Positions 8,375-16,484 of a stretch of DNA of 43,641 nucleotides are shown here, in pieces; the first letter of the stretch is position 1; every line of letters starts with the position of its first letter. Position numbers and translations under genes: made by a program. The notes below the pieces were generated by a model. The model did no database searches. It had not been told where the DNA came from and saw only the letters and a list, made by a program, of their open reading frames with translations. Location: NCBI GenBank assembly GCA_051891195.1, contig JBJFEZ010000032.1:1-43641 (forward strand). Reading direction: 5' to 3'. Source of the DNA: CAG-273 sp051891195. Lineage in GTDB: Bacteria > Bacillota > Clostridia > TANB77 > CAG-508.

Positions 8375-9298
8375 TTATTTTGAAAGATAAAAATAATTAT
8401 TTTCAAAATTTTTTTCTTCAGTATAAAAACCATCATAAATATTTTTAGAATTATCATTATTTTGTAAAGGAATTTGTATACTTACAGGTAGCTTATATTC
8501 TTCTCCTAATTTATTTACTATATGAATAGTAAATGAAATTTCGTTTTTAATAGAAGATAAAGGAATAGTAGCTCTTTTTAATAAGCTTCCATTAAAAGAC
8601 AAAGCTTCATTTATACTGCTTACTGTACAGTTAGTTTTTAAGTTATAATTAAAATAACGGAGTGTAATAGGAATATTTAAGATTTCATCTACAACTGCAT
8701 TTGAATATATTGTACTATCATTTAATATTGTATCTGAAGAATCAACAATATTAAAATCAATTACATAAGGGTGCTCTTTTGGAGCTGAAAGTTCTTCTTC
8801 TGATAATTTACTAAAATTAGCAAAAGGTACATAATTTAAACTTAAATTTCCAGTGTTGTTATTAGAAAAATTGATGTTATCAATATAAAGTTTTGAAATA
8901 GAATTTTTATTATTTAATTCTATTACTTGCATATTTGCATCTTCTATATTTTGAGTTTGTAGTAATTTGTTAGTTAAATTTTCATTTATATTAAGAATAT
9001 TTAAATATAAAGCAATGTCTGTATATTGACTTATATTTAAATTCCACATAGCTTTGTTTTTGCTATTATTTACACCACTTGCACTGCTGTAACAATAAAT
9101 TTTAGATAACGAAAAAATAGGTTCTGTATTAGAAAAATTTAAAATATCATTTTCAAATTTTTTCCTGCCAATCCATTCAGGAATAAAATACGCAGATAAA
9201 ATTGCCAAAACAATAAAACTACATAAAATTAAAATAAGCTTAACCCAATTTGCCTTAAAAAATATTATTAAGTTATTTTGTTTATCTTTTGATTTCAT
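8375..9298 (-). CDS. Unknown membrane-anchored protein
   Basis: I do not recognise this 307-residue protein. An N-terminal cytoplasmic stretch is followed by one membrane helix (about residues 17-40, VKLILILCSFIVLAILSAYF); the rest is Asn/Ser/Leu-rich and probably extracytoplasmic, with beta-strand-like segments and no Cys or catalytic motif that stands out. The start has a GGAGTGA site upstream. It is transcribed against truB and is isolated from other genes, flanked by the inverted-repeat element and the toxin-like locus. Confidence 0.7.
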   Translation of the reverse strand: MKSKDKQNNLIIFFKANWVKLILILCSFIVLAILSAYFIPEWIGRKKFENDILNFSNTEPIFSLSKIYCYSSASGVNNSKNKAMWNLNISQYTDIALYLNILNINENLTNKLLQTQNIEDANMQVIELNNKNSISKLYIDNINFSNNNTGNLSLNYVPFANFSKLSEEELSAPKEHPYVIDFNIVDSSDTILNDSTIYSNAVVDEILNIPITLRYFNYNLKTNCTVSSINEALSFNGSLLKRATIPLSSIKNEISFTIHIVNKLGEEYKLPVSIQIPLQNNDNSKNIYDGFYTEEKNFENNYFYLSK

Positions 9299-9346
9299 AC
9301 ATTCACTCCATAAACTAAAAAAATATATAAAATTTATATTGTTTGC

Positions 9347-9375
9347 TAGACAAATAAGTAAAAGTGTATTATACT
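9347..9375 (+). promoter_or_regulatory. Promoter of the small hydrophobic peptide mRNA
   Basis: TAGACA at 9347-9352 and TATACT at 9370-9375 with a 17-base spacer. The transcript would start near 9382, where an 11-base segment begins that is exactly complementary to the 3' end of the same mRNA (9647-9657). Confidence 0.55.
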
Positions 9376-9436
9376 GTAAATAATAGGAAATAAGAATAAT
9401 CAGATGTGGTTTACCTCCGACAGGGAGGTGAGGCTT

Positions 9437-9565
9437 ATGATAGAAACATCATATTTAATAACAATTATATACATACTATTCTATGCACTTATAGGAGTAA
9501 CTATCATAGCTCTTTCTTCAATTATAGCACTTGTAGTATTACTAAGTAAGAGCAAAAAACAATAA
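9437..9565 (+). CDS. Small hydrophobic peptide, candidate type I toxin
   Basis: A 42-residue reading frame: MIETSYLI, then an almost unbroken hydrophobic helix through LVVLL, ending in the basic tail SKSKKQ. This is the form of type I toxins such as the Fst and TxpA classes and of holin-like toxins. Its Shine-Dalgarno site (GGGAGGTGA) is strong but is locked in a hairpin: ACCTCC at 9413-9418 pairs with GGAGGT at 9424-9429. The mRNA ends can also pair over a long range (9382-9392 with 9647-9657; 9406-9417 with 9621-9632), a known way of holding such mRNAs inactive. A convergent antisense RNA covers its 3' region. I cannot match it to a named family; it could be an unrelated small membrane peptide. 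Confidence 0.65.
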   Translation: MIETSYLITIIYILFYALIGVTIIALSSIIALVVLLSKSKKQ

Positions 9566-9654
9566 AAAAACAGACACATCTGTAAACTCGCCAAAGTAAG
9601 ATGTGTCAAAACATTTATCCGAGGTGAACCACGCTTGTGGTTTCTCTATTTCCT
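9564..9654 (-). ncRNA. Candidate antitoxin antisense RNA
   Basis: A perfect minus-strand promoter (9661-9689) would start a ~90-nt RNA near 9654. It ends at a rho-independent terminator: AGATGTGTC/GACACATCT stem (9573-9607) followed by a U-run made by the A-run at 9564-9570. The RNA is antisense to the 3' untranslated part of the hydrophobic peptide mRNA and converges with it, the layout of Fst-type and TxpA/RatA-type systems. Confidence 0.6.
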
Positions 9655-9660
9655 ATTTTT
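9627..9660 (+). terminator. Terminator of the hydrophobic peptide mRNA
   Basis: AACCAC/GTGGTT stem with a GCTT loop (9627-9642) followed by a pyrimidine/T-rich tail. It ends the forward transcript of the toxin-like gene. Confidence 0.5.
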
Positions 9661-9689
9661 ATTATACACACTTAAGCTAAATTTGTCAA
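9661..9689 (-). promoter_or_regulatory. Consensus promoter of the antisense RNA
   Basis: Reading the minus strand, TTGACA (9684-9689) and TATAAT (9661-9666) are exact consensus hexamers with a 17-base spacer, the strongest promoter in this part of the window. No protein-coding gene follows it on that strand for several hundred bases, so it should drive an RNA. Confidence 0.75.
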
Positions 9690-9781
9690 ATGATTTTTAA
9701 AAATATAATTCCCAAAAAAAGTAATTGTAATTTTAAATACTTTATGATAATATAAGTATAGTAATTAAATAGAATTTATTT

Positions 9782-9963
9782 TTCCCTGCATAGTGCGTGT
9801 AGAATGGAATTTTAGAACCAACAAATTCTAAAAGGGAGTCCGCCTTTAAATGTGGCGTGTATGCTTATATTTATATAAGAAACCCAGGAGCATTTAACAA
9901 GACACCCACCTGTGTAAACAGGTCCTTAAAATTTCTTTCACATTACGGCTAAAGCGGGGTTTT
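9782..9963 (+). ncRNA. ssrS: 6S RNA
   Basis: A gene-free 180-nt segment with 6S features: the ends CCCTGC (9784-9789) and GCGGGG (9954-9959) pair to close the molecule; internal hairpins CTTATAT/ATATAAG and ACCTGT/ACAGGT are present; and the stretches AACCAACAAATTCTAAAAGG, GACACCCACC and CCTTAAAATTTCTTTCACA resemble clostridial 6S RNAs as I remember them. A T-rich tail follows directly. 6S RNA binds sigma-A RNA polymerase and down-regulates vegetative promoters. A covariance-model search (RF00013) was not possible here. Confidence 0.75.
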
Positions 9964-10033
9964 TGTTTGTTTAATAATATAGTTGAAAAATTACTTAAAC
10001 AAATGATATAATATCACCAAAGGAAAGATAAAA

Positions 10034-10873
10034 ATGAAACAAATAGAATTATTAAAATTAGGAGAAAATACATTAAAAGAATTTAACATAGATGATGCAC
10101 ATATAAAAGCAAATATATTATTGCAATATATTTTAAAACAAACAAAACAACAACTAATAATAAATAGCAAAAATGAAGTAAAACATAGTGATGCAAAGCT
10201 ATATAAAGAAAACATACAAAAATTAATAAATGGAATTCCTATTCAATATATTACTAACAACCAACAATTTATGGGACTTGACTTTTATGTAGATGAAAAC
10301 GTATTAATTCCACAACCAGATACAGAAATATTAGTTGAAGAAGCAATTAAAATTATAAAACAAAATAATTTAACCAATGTACTTGATTTATGCACAGGAA
10401 GCGGAGCCATAGCTATATCTATTGCAAATTACAGCCAAAATACACAAGTAACAGCAACAGATATTAGCACAAAAGCTTTAAATGTTGCAAAGAAAAATTC
10501 AAAGCAAAATAATGTAAACATAGAATTTGCTGAAAGCAATTTATTTGAAAGCCTGCAACAAAATAAATTTGACGTTATAGTATCCAACCCACCATATATA
10601 GAAACAGAAGTTATAAAAACCTTAAGTAAAGAGGTAAAAAATGAGCCACTTATTGCTTTAGATGGAGGGCAAGACGGACTAAAATTTTATAAAGCTATTT
10701 TACAACAAGCAAATAATTATTTAAATAAAAACGGATATCTATTATTAGAAATAGGGTACAACCAAGGAAAAGCTGTTTTAAGCTTAGAACATAAAAATTT
10801 AAAATTAATTACAAAACAACCAATTAAAGATTTGTCAGGAAACGATAGGGTTATTATTTTTCAAAAGGAGTAA
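10034..10873 (+). CDS. prmC: Peptide chain release factor N5-glutamine methyltransferase PrmC
   Basis: PrmC methylates the Gln of the GGQ motif in release factors. The 279-residue protein has an N-terminal helical domain, the SAM-binding motif VLDLCTGSGAIAISIA (about residues 116-131) and the catalytic SNPPYIE (about 183-189). The usual upstream partner prfA is not next to it here; instead it follows the 6S RNA and runs into whiA with a 6-base gap. Confidence 0.94.
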   Translation: MKQIELLKLGENTLKEFNIDDAHIKANILLQYILKQTKQQLIINSKNEVKHSDAKLYKENIQKLINGIPIQYITNNQQFMGLDFYVDENVLIPQPDTEILVEEAIKIIKQNNLTNVLDLCTGSGAIAISIANYSQNTQVTATDISTKALNVAKKNSKQNNVNIEFAESNLFESLQQNKFDVIVSNPPYIETEVIKTLSKEVKNEPLIALDGGQDGLKFYKAILQQANNYLNKNGYLLLEIGYNQGKAVLSLEHKNLKLITKQPIKDLSGNDRVIIFQKE

Positions 10874-10879
10874 TAAAAA

Positions 10880-11770
10880 ATGTCATTTTCAAGTGAAGTA
10901 AAAGAAGAAATAAGTAAAATAACTAATTTAGCAAATAAGCAAAGTGTAAAATTTGAATTATTAGGATATTTAGCTTCAAGTAATGTTACTATAGAAAAAA
11001 ACAAATTAAAATTTTCTACTGAAAGCGAATATAACATAAACCGCTTTAGTAAGCTTTTAAATAACCTGTTATATACAAACTATCAAATTGAAGTAATAGG
11101 AAAGCTTTTTTGTATTACTGTTAATAGACCAGAAAGTGAAGAAGTTACTTATGAAGAAACAGCAATAATTTTAAATGAATACAAAATAAAAGAACAATTA
11201 AAAAATCAAGAACTACTAGAAAAGGCATTTATAAGAGGAGCTTTTTTAGGTGGTGGATCAATAAATAATCCACAAAATACTTATCATTTGGAAATTCTTT
11301 TGTCATCAAGTAAAAATGTTAAACTGATATTAGAAATACTAGAAAAGTATAATATATTATTTAAAAACATAGAAAAGAAAAAAGGTTATGCTATATATAC
11401 AAAAGATGGAGACGAAATATCTAAATTTTTAGCTTTAATTGGAGCAAATTCTGCAGTACTTAAATTTGAAGACATACGTGTATATAGAGATATGAGAAAT
11501 AATGTAAATAGAAAAGTAAACTGTGAAACAGCCAATTTAAACAAAACTATTAATGCAGCAGTAAAACAAATAGAAGATATAAAACTTCTACAAAAAAATG
11601 GAGAACTAAAAAAATTATCAAAGCAATTACAAGAAATAGCAGAAGTTAGACTAAAAAATCCTGATGCTTCTTTAATAGAACTAGGAAAAATGCTTTCAAA
11701 ACCTATTGGAAAATCTGGTGTTAATCATAGGCTTAAAACAATAGAAGAAATGGCAGAAAAATTTAAATAA
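10880..11770 (+). CDS. whiA: DNA-binding protein WhiA
   Basis: WhiA joins a LAGLIDADG-like N-terminal domain to a C-terminal helix-turn-helix; it controls sporulation in actinomycetes and chromosome segregation/division in Firmicutes. The 296-residue protein begins MSFSSEVKEEISKI, has AFIRGAFLGGGSINNPQNTYHLE, VYRDMRNNVNRKVNCETANLNKTI, and the C-terminal LKNPDASLIELGKML...SGVNHRLKTIEEMAE. The rapZ-yvcK genes that usually precede it are absent; the neighbours are prmC and hemW. Confidence 0.94.
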   Translation: MSFSSEVKEEISKITNLANKQSVKFELLGYLASSNVTIEKNKLKFSTESEYNINRFSKLLNNLLYTNYQIEVIGKLFCITVNRPESEEVTYEETAIILNEYKIKEQLKNQELLEKAFIRGAFLGGGSINNPQNTYHLEILLSSSKNVKLILEILEKYNILFKNIEKKKGYAIYTKDGDEISKFLALIGANSAVLKFEDIRVYRDMRNNVNRKVNCETANLNKTINAAVKQIEDIKLLQKNGELKKLSKQLQEIAEVRLKNPDASLIELGKMLSKPIGKSGVNHRLKTIEEMAEKFK

Positions 11771-11788
11771 TAAAGGAAAATAGTAAAT

Positions 11789-12961
11789 ATGAGAAGAAAA
11801 GAAATAGGAATATATGTGCATATACCTTTTTGCAAGCAGAAATGCAGTTACTGTGATTTTTGCTCCTATGCCGAAAAAGAAGAACTAATTGCACAATACA
11901 TAGAATGTTTACTTAAAGAAATTGAAGATGTAGGAAAAAATAATAAAACAGATTTTGAAAATGGAAAAGATGATTTGTTTTTAGTAAAAACTATATATAT
12001 TGGTGGAGGCACACCATCATTAATAGAAAGTAAATATATTGTAGAAATTATGAAAAATATAAAAAGTAACTTTGAAATACAAGAAGATGCAGAAATTACA
12101 ATAGAAGTTAACCCAGGTACAGTTACTTTAGAAAAATTAGAAGATTACAACAATATAGGAATAAACAGGCTAAGCATAGGACTTCAATCTACACACGAAC
12201 ATTTATTAAAACAAATTGGAAGAATCTATACATATCTTGATTTTTTAGATACATATAGATTTGCCAGAGAAGCAGGTTTTGAAAATATAAATGTAGATTT
12301 AATGATAGGACTTCCAAACCAAACATTAGCCCAAGTACAAGACTCTGTAGAAGAAATTGTTTCTATGGAACCTGAACATATTTCTGTATATTCCTTAATA
12401 TTAGAAGAAGGAACAGAATTATATAAACAAGTAGAAGAAGAAAAGGTGCAACTACCTAATGAAGAATTAGAAAGAAAAATGTACTGGGCAGTAAAAGAAA
12501 TTTTAGAAAAAAATAATTATATACATTATGAAATTTCTAATTTTGCAAAACCAAATTTTGAGTCAAAACATAATTTAGACTGCTGGAAACAAAAAGAATA
12601 TATAGGGTTTGGAGTTGCAGCACATTCATATACTAACGGAATTAGATATTCCAATATAAAAGAATTAGAAAAATATATTAGCAATTATAAAACGGGAGAA
12701 GTAGAGAATAATTTTGTATTTCACGAAAAGCAAAATTTAGAAGATATGCAAAAAGAATATATGTTATTAGGACTTAGAAAATTGCAAGGAGTTAGTATAC
12801 AAGAATTTAAAACAAAATTTGTTGCAAACCCAGTATATTTATATCATTCTGAGTTAGAAAAACTAGTAAGTGAAGACTTGCTAGAAATTGATGGAGATGA
12901 TATAAAGCTTACTAATAAAGGGCTAGACTTAGCAAATATAGTTTGGGAAGAATTTGTATAA
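11789..12961 (+). CDS. hemW: Radical SAM heme chaperone HemW
   Basis: HemW is related to coproporphyrinogen dehydrogenase HemN but acts as a heme carrier. The 390-residue protein has the [4Fe-4S] motif HIPFCKQKCSYCDFC (Cys15, Cys19, Cys22), IYIGGGTPSLI, NVDLMIGLPNQT and the C-terminal HemN-like domain. The fourth Cys of CxxxCxxCxC is present (CSYCDFC). It is often annotated as HemN/coproporphyrinogen oxidase in error. Confidence 0.92.
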   Translation: MRRKEIGIYVHIPFCKQKCSYCDFCSYAEKEELIAQYIECLLKEIEDVGKNNKTDFENGKDDLFLVKTIYIGGGTPSLIESKYIVEIMKNIKSNFEIQEDAEITIEVNPGTVTLEKLEDYNNIGINRLSIGLQSTHEHLLKQIGRIYTYLDFLDTYRFAREAGFENINVDLMIGLPNQTLAQVQDSVEEIVSMEPEHISVYSLILEEGTELYKQVEEEKVQLPNEELERKMYWAVKEILEKNNYIHYEISNFAKPNFESKHNLDCWKQKEYIGFGVAAHSYTNGIRYSNIKELEKYISNYKTGEVENNFVFHEKQNLEDMQKEYMLLGLRKLQGVSIQEFKTKFVANPVYLYHSELEKLVSEDLLEIDGDDIKLTNKGLDLANIVWEEFV

Positions 12962-12972
12962 AGGAGAAAACA

Positions 12973-13497
12973 GTGGAAGAGTTTAATAAAGAAAAAGCAG
13001 ATGATAAACAATATGTATTAGAAATGGTAAGTATAGATGGAAAGTTATTAGACTTAGTATCAAAACAACTACAAAACGACAAAGATGTTGTTATGACTGC
13101 AGTAAAACAAAATCCTATTGCATTAGAATTTGCAAGCGATAAACTAAAAGATAATTACGAAATAGTAATGGAATCTGTATCAAAAGTGGGTTGGACAGCT
13201 TGCTATGCAAGTGAAAAACTAAGGGCAAATAAAGATATAATATTAGCAGGAGTAAAAGTAGATGGACAAATTTTATACTATGCTTCAAAAGAACTAAGAG
13301 ATGATAAAGAAACAGTATTAGAGGCTGTAAAAAATAAAGGACTAATTTTAAAATATGCTAGCCATAGACTAAGATGTGACAAAGAAATAGTGCTTACTGC
13401 TATAAAACAAGATAAAAGAGCAAAGGAATATATTGCAACAGAAGAATTAAAAAACGATGAAGATATTCAATTAATTCTTAATCCACCACAAGAATAG
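12973..13497 (+). CDS. DUF4116 repeat protein
   Basis: A 174-residue protein made of four to five tandem repeats of about 25-27 residues with the pattern Leu-x-Asp-Lys-(Asp/Glu)-x-Val-x-x-Ala-Val-Lys...Ala-Ser-x-x-Leu, for example LRANKDIILAGVKVDGQILYYAS and LRDDKETVLEAVKNKGLILKYAS. This is the DUF4116 repeat, function unknown. GTG at 12973 follows AAGGAG at 12961-12966; an upstream TTG at 12943 would overlap hemW. It is probably co-transcribed with hemW. Confidence 0.85.
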   Translation: MEEFNKEKADDKQYVLEMVSIDGKLLDLVSKQLQNDKDVVMTAVKQNPIALEFASDKLKDNYEIVMESVSKVGWTACYASEKLRANKDIILAGVKVDGQILYYASKELRDDKETVLEAVKNKGLILKYASHRLRCDKEIVLTAIKQDKRAKEYIATEELKNDEDIQLILNPPQE

Positions 13498-13564
13498 TTT
13501 CCCTAGCCAAAATTTAATTCTTTTCCAACCAGATTTGTGCCTTAGAAAAGGAATGTGAGTAAAA

Positions 13565-14245
13565 ATGGAAAATATAAGAGAAGAACTATTTAAATTGCAA
13601 GATTTAAAATATAAAGAATTTCATAGTGGACTATGTCCAAATACTGATAATATAATTGGAGTAAGAATACCAGAACTCAGAAAAATAGCAAAACAAATAG
13701 CAAAAGAAAGCCCAGAAGAATTTTTAAATACTACACAAACCAAGTATTATGAAGAAAAGATGCTTTATGGATTAGTAATAGGCTATATGAAATTAGATTT
13801 AGAAAAAGTACTCTATTACCTAGATAAATTTGTACCAATGATTGATAACTGGGCAGTATGTGACTGTTGTACATCAACATATAAATTTACTAAAACACAT
13901 AAGCTAGAAATGTGGAACTATATACAAAAATATTTAAAATCAAACAAAGAATTTGAACTTAGATTTGCTATTGTTATGATTATGGACTATTACTTGGAAG
14001 AAGAATATTTAGAAGAAGTTTTAAAAATATATAATAATATAAAGCATAATGGCTATTATGTAAAAATGGCTGTAGCTTGGGCAATTTCAATATGCTATGT
14101 AAAATTTCCGCAAGCAACAGAACAATTTTTAAACAATAACAATTTAGACAATTTTACATATAATAAAGCTTTACAAAAAATAATAGAATCATATAGAGTA
14201 AGTGAAGATACAAAGCAAAAAATGAGACAAATGAAAAGAAAATAA
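13565..14245 (+). CDS. DNA alkylation repair protein, AlkD-like
   Basis: A 226-residue all-helical HEAT-repeat protein of the AlkC/AlkD family, which removes bulky or charged alkylated bases. The segments NIIGVRIPELRKIAKQIAK and FVPMIDNWAVCDCC (the DNWA..D motif carries the catalytic Asp) and KMAVAWAISICYVKFP are typical. It may be a base-excision glycosylase; substrate cannot be read from sequence. Confidence 0.88.
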   Translation: MENIREELFKLQDLKYKEFHSGLCPNTDNIIGVRIPELRKIAKQIAKESPEEFLNTTQTKYYEEKMLYGLVIGYMKLDLEKVLYYLDKFVPMIDNWAVCDCCTSTYKFTKTHKLEMWNYIQKYLKSNKEFELRFAIVMIMDYYLEEEYLEEVLKIYNNIKHNGYYVKMAVAWAISICYVKFPQATEQFLNNNNLDNFTYNKALQKIIESYRVSEDTKQKMRQMKRK

Positions 14246-14297
14246 TAATTGAATAATTTATTAATAAATATCAAACACTAAGTATAGGTGATGAAAG

Positions 14298-14543
14298 TTG
14301 AAAATTTCTTGGATAAAATACGAAAAAGATAAAAAAAGTTTTCGTCTGCCAGAAGCTTTAGGGTTTGATGTTTTTTGTTTAGATGATTTAGAAAAAACAG
14401 ATGAAACAGTAAAAAATCTTATACAAAAAGACTATGACACAATAGTTTTATCAAATGAGGTGGCAGGATTTTCAGAAGATATTATAAAAAAGTATCAAAA
14501 AAATAAAGATATTAAGATAGTAATTTCTGTGGACAAAGACTAA
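14298..14543 (+). CDS. Small unknown protein, Rossmann-like
   Basis: An 81-residue protein starting at TTG after GGTGA. The pattern (start of a strand at FRLPEALGFDVFCL, then TVKNLIQKDYDTIVLSNEVAGFSEDIIKKYQ, then IKIVISVD) resembles the small V-type ATPase subunit F fold, but no other ATPase subunit is nearby, so a role there is not supported. It precedes yyaC by 37 bases and may share its transcript. Confidence 0.6.
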   Translation: MKISWIKYEKDKKSFRLPEALGFDVFCLDDLEKTDETVKNLIQKDYDTIVLSNEVAGFSEDIIKKYQKNKDIKIVISVDKD

Positions 14544-14580
14544 TATTAATAATAGTAAACTTTTTAAGGAGATATTTTTT

Positions 14581-15012
14581 ATGGATAATTATGTTTTTGT
14601 CTGTATTGGTAGCAACAAAATAATATATGACTCTTTAGGCCCAAGAGTTGGAGAAAAATTAGAACAAAACTTTAATAAACATAATAATATTCAGGTATTT
14701 GGAACAATGAAAAATCCCATTCATTTTAAAAATGCATTATTATTTTTAGAAAATAAACAGCTATATAAAGATAAAACAATAATTTTAATAGATTCGTGTT
14801 TAGGACAAAAAGAAAATATAGGAAGCATATATGTAAGTTGTGGAGGAATAGAAATAGGAAAAGCTTTTGGAAGAAGCATATATTTTCCTGCACACATTAA
14901 TATAAAAACTATAGTTGGAAATAAGCTTTATATGCCAGAATGGAATATAAATAAAATAGATTTACTTGCTACAAATATATGTAATAAAATTACTCAAACA
15001 ATGAAAATATAA
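14581..15012 (+). CDS. yyaC: Spore protease-like protein YyaC (DUF1256)
   Basis: A 143-residue protein of the YyaC/DUF1256 family, related to the germination protease fold and conserved in spore formers. CIGSNKIIYDSLGPRVGEKL, GTMKNPIHFKNA and IILIDSCLGQKENIGSIYV are family motifs; the Asp in IDSCLG is the likely active-site acid. AAGGAGATA precedes the ATG. It supports a sporulating host. Confidence 0.85.
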   Translation: MDNYVFVCIGSNKIIYDSLGPRVGEKLEQNFNKHNNIQVFGTMKNPIHFKNALLFLENKQLYKDKTIILIDSCLGQKENIGSIYVSCGGIEIGKAFGRSIYFPAHINIKTIVGNKLYMPEWNINKIDLLATNICNKITQTMKI

Positions 15013-15081
15013 ATTGCTTGTATAAAAAAAGTAAAAATGGAAAAAATTATATTAAAAGAAATATAAGGAAGGAATAAAAAA

Positions 15082-15447
15082 ATGGATACAAGTAATTTAA
15101 AAAATATAGTAATATTAAAAAATTTGCCTTCAAATCTTGTAGAAGAAGCATTTGTAGTGCTAAAGGAAAACCAAAAAATAAAAAAATTAGAATTGATAGA
15201 TAAAGATGTAAAAGGAGAAAAAACAAATAAAAATGCTACACAAACTAATAAACAAAATTCAAAAGATTATATAATTAATGAGGCACAAAACTTAATTGCT
15301 GAATACATTTCAAAAATTGAAAATAAAAATAAAAAAGAAAATAAATCTTTACAGACATTAAAAAGAAAATACAAGTTTTTAAAAACAATAAATCATATTT
15401 TACTTGCAGCATTTGTAATTAGCCTAATATCAAATTTTATTTTTTAA
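15082..15447 (+). CDS. Unknown tail-anchored membrane protein
   Basis: A 121-residue protein I do not recognise. It has a Lys/Asn-rich, probably coiled-coil cytoplasmic part (KIENKNKKENKSLQTLKRKYKFL) and ends in a single hydrophobic helix (about residues 103-121, HILLAAFVISLISNFIF). It lies between yyaC and the SpoIVFA-like gene, so a sporulation role is possible by context only. GGAAGG precedes the ATG. Confidence 0.65.
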   Translation: MDTSNLKNIVILKNLPSNLVEEAFVVLKENQKIKKLELIDKDVKGEKTNKNATQTNKQNSKDYIINEAQNLIAEYISKIENKNKKENKSLQTLKRKYKFLKTINHILLAAFVISLISNFIF

Positions 15448-15513
15448 GAATAAAACATCTCTTCTAAACATATACATTAAGCAACAACACTACAAAGGAA
15501 GAGGTGTATTTTT

Positions 15514-16479
15514 GTGGAAAAAATAATTTCGCCAGAAGAAAGAATAAGAAGGGCTGAAGAAATATATTATAGAAGAAAATTAAACAATAATGATGTTAGA
15601 ATGCCAAGTTCACAAGTAAAAGGTGGAAAAGAAAAAAAACAATTTTCTTTATACAGAAAAATGCTAATACAAATTTTAATTTGTATTTTAATTTATTTAA
15701 TATTTTCACTAATAAAAGAAGCTAATTACTTGTTTTCTGAAAACGTAATAAACAAAACAAAGGAATTTTTAAACAGTGATATAAACTTTGAAGTGATTTC
15801 AAGTAATATATCTAAATTTTTTGAGGAAAATAAAGACAAGTTTAATTTTATAAATAAGCCTGTAGATAATGAAGAAAATATACAAACTAATAATGTAGTT
15901 GAAAATAATGAAGTGCAAAATGAACAGCAAAATAATGAAGAACAAAATAACGAATTACAAATAAATACTAATGTGCAAAATGAAACAACAGGAATAGGTG
16001 GAGCAACAACTAATGAACAAGTAGTTTCAACATCTACACAAAGTTCTAGTAAAAAAACTCAAATGGAAATAGATGCAGAATACATAAAAACTAATTTTAC
16101 TATGCAACTACCAGTAAAGGCATCAATAACTTCTCATTATGGAAAAAGAGAAGCAACTGAGATTGTTTCAGAAAATCATCAGGGAATAGATTTAGGGGTA
16201 GTTGTTGGAACTACTATAGTTGCTGCTATGGCAGGAGAAGTAAGTGTAGTTTCTAATGCCGGTGAATATGGAACGCACGTTAAAATAGTAAATAAAGATG
16301 TAACAACAATATATGCACATTGTAGCAAAATTTTAGTAAAAAAAGGGCAGACAATAAAAAAAGGAGAAAAGATTGCTCTTTCTGGAAATACTGGAAAAAC
16401 AACAGGACCGCACTTACACTTTGAAATACAAAGAAGCGGAAGAAGTATAGACCCAGAACTTATTTTAGATTGGGGATAA
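15514..16479 (+). CDS. M23 (LytM) peptidase, SpoIVFA-like
   Basis: A 321-residue membrane protein: a basic N-terminal cytoplasmic region, one membrane helix (about residues 51-67, LIQILICILIYLIFSLI), a Asn/Gln/Glu-rich linker, then a C-terminal LytM domain. The zinc ligands HQGID, YAH and HLH (GPHLHFEI) are all present, so it may be an active endopeptidase. It is followed 5 bases later by an M50 protease, the arrangement of spoIVFA-spoIVFB, where SpoIVFA scaffolds and inhibits SpoIVFB. Starts at GTG 15514. A cell-wall M23 peptidase unrelated to sporulation is less likely given the neighbour. Confidence 0.78.
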   Translation: MEKIISPEERIRRAEEIYYRRKLNNNDVRMPSSQVKGGKEKKQFSLYRKMLIQILICILIYLIFSLIKEANYLFSENVINKTKEFLNSDINFEVISSNISKFFEENKDKFNFINKPVDNEENIQTNNVVENNEVQNEQQNNEEQNNELQINTNVQNETTGIGGATTNEQVVSTSTQSSSKKTQMEIDAEYIKTNFTMQLPVKASITSHYGKREATEIVSENHQGIDLGVVVGTTIVAAMAGEVSVVSNAGEYGTHVKIVNKDVTTIYAHCSKILVKKGQTIKKGEKIALSGNTGKTTGPHLHFEIQRSGRSIDPELILDWG

Positions 16480-16484
16480 AATAA

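Noticed and set aside
14298..14543. V-type ATPase subunit F
   Set aside because: Fold resemblance only; no other V-ATPase gene is nearby and the size and motifs are not decisive.
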